The notes beneath the pieces were generated by a model. It was not told the origin of the DNA, made no database searches, and saw nothing but the letters and a program-made list of their open reading frames with translations. Positions 58,762-64,000 of a DNA stretch of 64,000 nt are shown here, in pieces. Position 1 is the first letter of the stretch. Each line of letters starts with the position of its first letter. Origin of the DNA: Pseudomonas sp. VD-NE ins (GTDB taxonomy: Bacteria > Pseudomonadota > Gammaproteobacteria > Pseudomonadales > Pseudomonadaceae); assembly GCF_031882575.1 (NCBI RefSeq), contig NZ_CP134772.1:576001-640000 (forward strand). Reading direction: 5' to 3'. Position numbers and translations under genes: made by a program.

Positions 58762-61700
58762 GTGTCGATTCATGTCGCATTGCATCACGTCACGCATTAC
58801 CGCTACGACCGCGCTGTCGAACTCGGCCCGCAGATCGTCCGTCTGCGCCCGGCTGCCCACAGCCGCACGCGGATTCTGTCGTATGCGCTGAAAGTCTCGC
58901 CCGAGCAGCATTTCATCAACTGGCAGCAAGACCCGCAGGGCAACTACCTCGCGCGCCTGGTGTTCCCCGAGAAAACCAATGAGTTGCGCATCGAGGTCGA
59001 TCTGCTCGCCGAAATGGCCGTGTTCAATCCGTTCGACTTCTTCCTCGAACCCTACGCCGAGAAAATCCCTTTTTCCTACGCCGCCGATGAGCGCAAGGAG
59101 CTGGCACCGTACCTCGAAACCCTGCCGCTGACGCCGAAATTCAAAGCCTATCTGGACGCTATTGACCGAACGCCGCTGCCGGCGGTGGACTTTTTGGTGG
59201 CACTCAACCAGCGCCTGAGCGAAGACATCGGCTACCTGATTCGCATGGAGCCGGGCGTGCAGACGCCGGAACACACCCTCGAACACGCCTCCGGCTCTTG
59301 CCGCGACTCCGCGTGGTTGCTGGTGCAATTGCTGCGTAACCTCGGATTAGCCGCACGATTTGTCTCCGGCTACCTGATTCAATTGACCGCTGACGTGAAA
59401 AGCCTCGATGGCCCGTCCGGCACTGAAGTCGACTTCACCGATCTGCACGCCTGGTGCGAGGTGTATTTGCCGGGGGCTGGCTGGATCGGTCTCGATGCGA
59501 CTTCCGGGTTGTTTGCCGGTGAAGGGCATATCCCGTTGGCCTGTAGTCCCGATCCGTCCTCGGCGGCACCGATCAGTGGCTTGGTCGAGCCGTGCGAATG
59601 CGTGTTCAGCCACGAAATGTCGGTGGAACGGATCTGGGAGGCGCCGCGCGTCACCAAGCCTTACTCCGATGAACAGTGGCTGGCGATTCAGGCACTGGGC
59701 CGGCAGATCGATGCCGACCTGCTGGCGGATGACGTGCGCCTGACCATGGGCGGCGAGCCGACCTTCGTCTCAATCGATGATCCGGATGGTGCCGAGTGGA
59801 ACACCGCCGCGTTGGGTGCGGATAAACGTAGGCTTTCCGCCGAACTGTTCCAGCGCATGCGTAAACACTACGCGCCGAAAGGCCTGGTGCATTTTGGCCA
59901 GGGCAAGTGGTATCCCGGCGAGCAACTGCCGCGCTGGTCGCTCAATTGCTATTGGCGCGGTGACGGCGTGCCGATCTGGCACAACGATGCTTTGATCGCC
60001 GACGAGCAGCAGGATTACGGCGTCGATGGCGAATTGGCCGGGCGCTTCCTCGCCAGTGTCGCCGAGCGCCTGAAATTGCCTACGCGTTTTGTCTTCCCGG
60101 CCTACGAGGACAATTTCTATTACCTCTGGCGCGAGGGCACGTTGCCGAGCAATGTCAGCGCCGAAGATTCACGTCTTGAGGAACCTCTTGAGCGCGCACG
60201 CCTGCGCAAGGTCTTCAGTCAGGGGTTGAACAAGGTGATCGGCCAGGTGCTGCCGCTGGCGCGCACGGCCAAGGGCGACCAATGGCAGAGCGGGCGCTGG
60301 TATCTGCGTGACGAACATTGCCGACTGGTGCCGGGGGATTCGCCGCTGGGCTATCGCCTGCCACTGGGTTCGCAGCCGTGGGTGAAAGCCGCCGAATATC
60401 CGTTTATTCATCCACAGGATCCGAATCAGGACTTCCCTGATCTGCCGGAAACGGCGCAGCTCAACAGCCCGGGTGAAGCGGCGACGGCGGACGAACGCGT
60501 GCCGAAAATCGACGAATCCGCCGACTGGCTGACCCGCACCGCATTCTGCGCTGAGGCCCGCGAAGGGTGTTTGTACTTGTTCATGCCGCCGCTGGAGCGG
60601 GTCGAGGATTATCTGGAGCTGGTGGCCGCCATCGAAGCCACCGCCGAAGAGCTGCATTGCCCGGTGTTGCTGGAAGGCTACGAGCCGCCGAGCGATCCAC
60701 GTCTGAGCAATTTCCGCATCACCCCGGACCCGGGTGTGATCGAGGTCAACGTGCAGCCGTCGGCAACATGGGACGAGTTGGTCGAACGCACCGAGTTTCT
60801 TTATGAAGAGGCGCGCCAGACTCGGCTGACCACCGAGAAATTCATGATCGATGGCCGTCACACCGGCACCGGCGGCGGCAACCATTTCGTGCTCGGTGGT
60901 GCGACGCCGGCGGATTCACCGTTTCTGCGTCGCCCCGATCTGCTGCGCAGCCTGATCAGCTACTGGCATAACCATCCATCGTTGTCGTATCTGTTTTCCG
61001 GACTGTTCATCGGCCCGACGTCGCAGGCGCCGCGTGTCGACGAGGCGCGCAATGACGCGCTGTACGAACTGGAAATCGCTTTCGCGCAGATGCCCGAACC
61101 GGGCGAGGAATGCGCGCCATGGCTGGTTGACCGACTGCTGCGCAACCTGCTGATCGACGTCACTGGCAATACGCACCGTGCCGAGTTCTGCATCGACAAA
61201 CTGTACTCGCCGGACGGCGCCACCGGGCGTCTTGGCTTGCTGGAATTGCGCGCCTTTGAAATGCCGCCGCACGCGCGCATGAGCCTGGCTCAACAGCTGT
61301 TGCTGCGGGCGCTGGTCGCACGTTTCTGGCGCGAACCTTATGCGCCGCCGAAACTGGCACGCTGGGGCACTGAACTGCACGATCGCTTCCTGTTGCCGCA
61401 CTTTATCGAGCAGGATTTCGCTGACGTCATCGTCGAACTCAACAACGCCGGTTATCCGCTGCGCGCGGAATGGTTTGCCGCGCACCTGGAATTTCGTTTT
61501 CCAAAAGTCGGCGATTACGCCGTCAACGGCATCGAACTGGAGCTGCGTCAGGCGCTGGAGCCATGGCATGTTCTGGGCGAGGAGGGCGCGGCAGGCGGCA
61601 CAGTGCGTTACGTCGATTCATCGCTGGAGCGCTTGCAGGTCAAACTCAAAGGCCTGCCGCCGCAGCGTTATCTGTTGACCTGTAATGGCATCGCCGTGCC

Positions 61701-62037
61701 GTTGCATCCGACCGGGCGGGTTGGCGAGTTCGTTGCCGGGGTGCGTTATCGCGCGTGGCAACCGGCTAACTGCTTGCAACCGACAATACCCGTGCACGCG
61801 CCGCTGGTGTTCGACCTGCTCGACACCTGGATGGGGCGTTCGCTGGGCGGTTGTCAGTACCATGTCGCCCATCCGGGCGGGCGCAATTACGAGACGTTGC
61901 CAGTCAACGCCAACGAAGCCGAGAGCCGGCGTATGGCACGGTTCTTCCGCGTCGGACACACGCCGGGGAAACTTCCTGTACCGAACGTGGAAATCAGTGA
62001 CGAGCTACCGATGACAATCGATTTACGACGTTTCTAG
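58762..62037 (+). CDS. Transglutaminase-like/DUF2126 fusion protein
   Basis: A 1091-residue protein with an N-terminal transglutaminase-like cysteine protease domain (about 1-290) fused to DUF2126 (about 300-1085). The start is GTG 58762 (MSIHVALHHVTHYRYDR) with AGGAGG seven bases upstream. The Cys-His-Asp triad is visible: Cys180 in SGSCRDSAW, His229 in DLHAWCEVY, Asp245 in GLDATSGL. In DUF2126 the segments MGGEPTFVSIDDP, FGQGKWYPGEQLPRW and GRHTGTGGGNHFVLGG are typical; this region is distantly related to glutamine-synthetase-like amidoligases. The next gene, an ATP-grasp/alpha-E fusion, starts 88 bases later. The cluster is widespread and predicted to make or process a peptide; the substrate is unknown. 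Confidence 0.92.
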   Translation: MSIHVALHHVTHYRYDRAVELGPQIVRLRPAAHSRTRILSYALKVSPEQHFINWQQDPQGNYLARLVFPEKTNELRIEVDLLAEMAVFNPFDFFLEPYAEKIPFSYAADERKELAPYLETLPLTPKFKAYLDAIDRTPLPAVDFLVALNQRLSEDIGYLIRMEPGVQTPEHTLEHASGSCRDSAWLLVQLLRNLGLAARFVSGYLIQLTADVKSLDGPSGTEVDFTDLHAWCEVYLPGAGWIGLDATSGLFAGEGHIPLACSPDPSSAAPISGLVEPCECVFSHEMSVERIWEAPRVTKPYSDEQWLAIQALGRQIDADLLADDVRLTMGGEPTFVSIDDPDGAEWNTAALGADKRRLSAELFQRMRKHYAPKGLVHFGQGKWYPGEQLPRWSLNCYWRGDGVPIWHNDALIADEQQDYGVDGELAGRFLASVAERLKLPTRFVFPAYEDNFYYLWREGTLPSNVSAEDSRLEEPLERARLRKVFSQGLNKVIGQVLPLARTAKGDQWQSGRWYLRDEHCRLVPGDSPLGYRLPLGSQPWVKAAEYPFIHPQDPNQDFPDLPETAQLNSPGEAATADERVPKIDESADWLTRTAFCAEAREGCLYLFMPPLERVEDYLELVAAIEATAEELHCPVLLEGYEPPSDPRLSNFRITPDPGVIEVNVQPSATWDELVERTEFLYEEARQTRLTTEKFMIDGRHTGTGGGNHFVLGGATPADSPFLRRPDLLRSLISYWHNHPSLSYLFSGLFIGPTSQAPRVDEARNDALYELEIAFAQMPEPGEECAPWLVDRLLRNLLIDVTGNTHRAEFCIDKLYSPDGATGRLGLLELRAFEMPPHARMSLAQQLLLRALVARFWREPYAPPKLARWGTELHDRFLLPHFIEQDFADVIVELNNAGYPLRAEWFAAHLEFRFPKVGDYAVNGIELELRQALEPWHVLGEEGAAGGTVRYVDSSLERLQVKLKGLPPQRYLLTCNGIAVPLHPTGRVGEFVAGVRYRAWQPANCLQPTIPVHAPLVFDLLDTWMGRSLGGCQYHVAHPGGRNYETLPVNANEAESRRMARFFRVGHTPGKLPVPNVEISDELPMTIDLRRF

Positions 62038-62125
62038 ATCGCACGCGACATGCGGATTTTTCGTATATCCGCATGTCATGTGCCTGCGTTAGTCTGACCG
62101 TTCCTTGCTGTCTGCCGAGCTTTCC

Positions 62126-64000
62126 ATGCCTGACCTGCTAGACCGCTACCCGCTTACGGCGGGCACTTATCACGAACTGCTCGACGGCAGTGGCGCGGTG
62201 CGTCCGCACTGGCGGCGGCTGTTCGATCAGTTGCAACGCAGCACGCCGGCGCAACTGGTGCAGCGGCAGGCATTGCTGGCGCGGCAGATTCAGGAAAACG
62301 GCGTCACGTATAACGTCTATGCCGACCCGAAAGGCGCGGATCGGCCATGGGAGCTGGATCTGTTGCCGCATGTGATTGCGGCGGATGAATGGCAGCAATT
62401 GTCGGCAGGCATCGCTCAGCGCGCGCGACTGCTCAACGCTGTGTTGGCAGATTTGTACGGGCCGCAGCGGTTGATCAGTGAAGGTTTGCTGCCGGCAGAG
62501 CTGGTCTTTGGTCACAACAATTTTCTCTGGCCTTGTCAGGGCATTGCACCGCCGGAGGACGCGTACCTGCATCTGTACGCTGTGGATCTGGCGCGTACCC
62601 CGGATGGGCGCTGGTGGGTGACGGCCGATCGTACACAGGCGCCGTCCGGCGCCGGTTATGCGCTGGAAAATCGCACCATCGTGTCGCGCGCCTTTCCCGA
62701 GTTGTACCGGGATTTGAAGGTGCAGCATCTGGCCGGTTTTTTCCGTACGCTGCAGGAAACCATGGCCCGTCAGGCCCCTTGCGATGACGACGCACCGCTG
62801 GTGGTACTGCTCACGCCGGGGCGCTTCAACGAAAGCTATTTCGAACATTTGTATCTGGCTCGTCAGCTCGGTTACCCACTGGTCGAGGGCGGTGATCTGA
62901 CGGTGCGCGACGCCACGGTCTACCTGAAAACCCTCAGCGGTCTGCGCCGGGTGCACGCGATCATGCGCCGGCTCGACGACGATTTCTGCGACCCATTGGA
63001 GTTGCGCACGGACTCGGCGCTTGGCGTTCCCGGGCTGCTTGAGGCGGTACGCCAAGGACGAGTGCTGGTTGCCAATGCGTTGGGCAGCGGGGTGTTGGAG
63101 TCACCGGGGTTACTGGGCTTTCTGCCGAAGATCAATCAATACCTGTTTGGCGAAGAACTGATTTTGCCGTCGATCGCGACGTGGTGGTGCGGTGAGGCGC
63201 CGGTGTTGGCCCAAGCCCTGGAAAAACTTCCCGAACTGCTGATCAAACCGGCGTTTCCTTCGCAGAGCTTCGCACCGGTCTTTGGCCGTGATTTGAGTGA
63301 AAAACAGCGTCAGGCGCTTGCCGAGCGCATGCAGGCGCGTCCTTATGCCTATGTGGCGCAAGAGTTGGCTCAATTGTCCCACGCGCCGATCTGGCAGGCT
63401 GAAAACGGTCAACTGCAACCACGGGCGATCGGCATGCGCATGTACGCCGTGGCCAGTGGTGAGGGTTATCGCGTGCTGCCCGGTGGTTTGACCCGGGTGG
63501 CCGCCGAGGCTGACGCCGAAGTGGTATCAATGCAGCGCGGTGGCGCCAGCAAGGACACTTGGGTGCTCGGTGATCGCCCGCCAAGCGGCGAACAATGGAA
63601 AACCCAGCGCAATGTCGGTGTGCATGACCTCGTCCGGCGCGATCCGTATCTGCCTTCGCGAGTGGTGGAAAACCTGTTCTGGTTCGGCCGTTACTGTGAA
63701 CGCTGTGACGACAGTGCGCGACTGCTGCGGATCATGCTCGCACGCTATGTCGATGGTGATGACCCGCAAGCGTTGCAGGCGGCGGTCGACCTCGGTGAGC
63801 GGCTGACGCTGCTGCCGGATGAAGGTGAACTCCCTGAGCGCCTGTTGGCGGCGCTGCTGGGTGAGGACTGGTCGTTCAGCCTGCGTTCCAACCTGCAGCG
63901 TTTGCAGTGGGCGGCCTCGCAGGTGCGCGGCAAGCTCTCGCGGGAGAACTGGCAAGCGCTGGTGGAGCTGCAGCGCGAAGCGATGGAACTGGACACCGAC
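62126..64000 (+). CDS. Circularly permuted ATP-grasp protein fused to an alpha-E domain (3' end outside window)
   Basis: The frame opens at ATG 62126 (MPDLLDRYPLTAG) and stays open to the window edge (625 codons seen). The first part, to about residue 470, is a circularly permuted type 2 ATP-grasp domain of the DUF404/DUF407 kind: YNVYADPKG, GHNNFLWPCQG, TADRTQAPSGAGYALENR, LLTPGRFNESYFEHLYLA, LPKINQYLFGEE and QELAQLSHAP. From about residue 505 (RVVENLFWFGRYCERCDDSARLLR) it continues into an alpha-E (DUF403) helical domain. In many bacteria the two are separate genes; the fused form is common in pseudomonads. It probably works with the upstream DUF2126 protein in ATP-dependent peptide-bond formation. 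Confidence 0.9.
   Translation, partial: MPDLLDRYPLTAGTYHELLDGSGAVRPHWRRLFDQLQRSTPAQLVQRQALLARQIQENGVTYNVYADPKGADRPWELDLLPHVIAADEWQQLSAGIAQRARLLNAVLADLYGPQRLISEGLLPAELVFGHNNFLWPCQGIAPPEDAYLHLYAVDLARTPDGRWWVTADRTQAPSGAGYALENRTIVSRAFPELYRDLKVQHLAGFFRTLQETMARQAPCDDDAPLVVLLTPGRFNESYFEHLYLARQLGYPLVEGGDLTVRDATVYLKTLSGLRRVHAIMRRLDDDFCDPLELRTDSALGVPGLLEAVRQGRVLVANALGSGVLESPGLLGFLPKINQYLFGEELILPSIATWWCGEAPVLAQALEKLPELLIKPAFPSQSFAPVFGRDLSEKQRQALAERMQARPYAYVAQELAQLSHAPIWQAENGQLQPRAIGMRMYAVASGEGYRVLPGGLTRVAAEADAEVVSMQRGGASKDTWVLGDRPPSGEQWKTQRNVGVHDLVRRDPYLPSRVVENLFWFGRYCERCDDSARLLRIMLARYVDGDDPQALQAAVDLGERLTLLPDEGELPERLLAALLGEDWSFSLRSNLQRLQWAASQVRGKLSRENWQALVELQREAMELDTD

Overview
The window is a chromosomal segment of a Pseudomonas, most likely of the P. 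fluorescens group. This rests on gene order (queG-nnr-tsaE-amidase-mutL-miaA-hfq-hflX-hflK-hflC-hisZ-purA, rnr-rlmB-rpsF-rpsR-membrane protein-rplI-dnaB), GC-rich codon use, protein sequences and typical Pseudomonas REP palindromes. No rRNA, CRISPR array, insertion sequence, integrase or prophage gene was seen.

Layout. (1) 1-11548 is an accessory toxin region. It holds three paralogous beta-rich proteins of unknown function (one cut by the window edge), a TRIC-type channel gene lying between two of them, a frameshifted leucine-rich-repeat effector gene, and a 1579-residue RHS/YD-repeat toxin with no visible immunity gene. (2) 11601-25687 is core: queuosine synthesis, NAD(P)HX repair, tRNA t6A and i6A modification, cell-wall amidase, mismatch repair, Hfq, HflX, HflKC, HisZ and PurA, mostly tightly packed or overlapping. 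(3) 25828-30418 has a chemoreceptor and a two-gene iron-type ABC importer without an ATPase, separated by REP palindromes. (4) 30653-31129 carries two identical-looking tRNA-Leu(CAG) genes, each with its own promoter and terminator. (5) 31291-38589 is core: RNase R, RlmB, bS6, bS18, a membrane protein, bL9 and DnaB. (6) 38632-55696 is a 17-kb, five-gene, single-strand array between dnaB and a YgiQ-type radical SAM gene. It encodes two giant LRR-NEL E3 ubiquitin ligase proteins and three related proteins with a different C-terminal domain. (7) 55904-64000 holds the YgiQ-family gene, a repeat-rich gap, and the start of a transglutaminase/DUF2126 plus ATP-grasp/alpha-E cluster.

The most notable system is the five-gene array together with its frameshifted relative at 2988-5403. 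All six proteins share an N-terminal domain. The two NEL proteins each contain three tandem copies of a roughly 300-residue LRR module before a NEL domain with an intact CxD motif. Five of the six genes have a CAAGGA ribosome-binding site; four of these fully match the published RsmA/RsmE consensus (5'-A/U-CANGGANG-U/A) and the fifth has one mismatch. In two genes this site sits in the loop of a 6-bp hairpin directly before, or three bases before, the start codon. This suggests an effector arsenal acting on eukaryotic hosts and silenced by the Gac/Rsm system. That reading is inference, since no secretion genes are present in the window.
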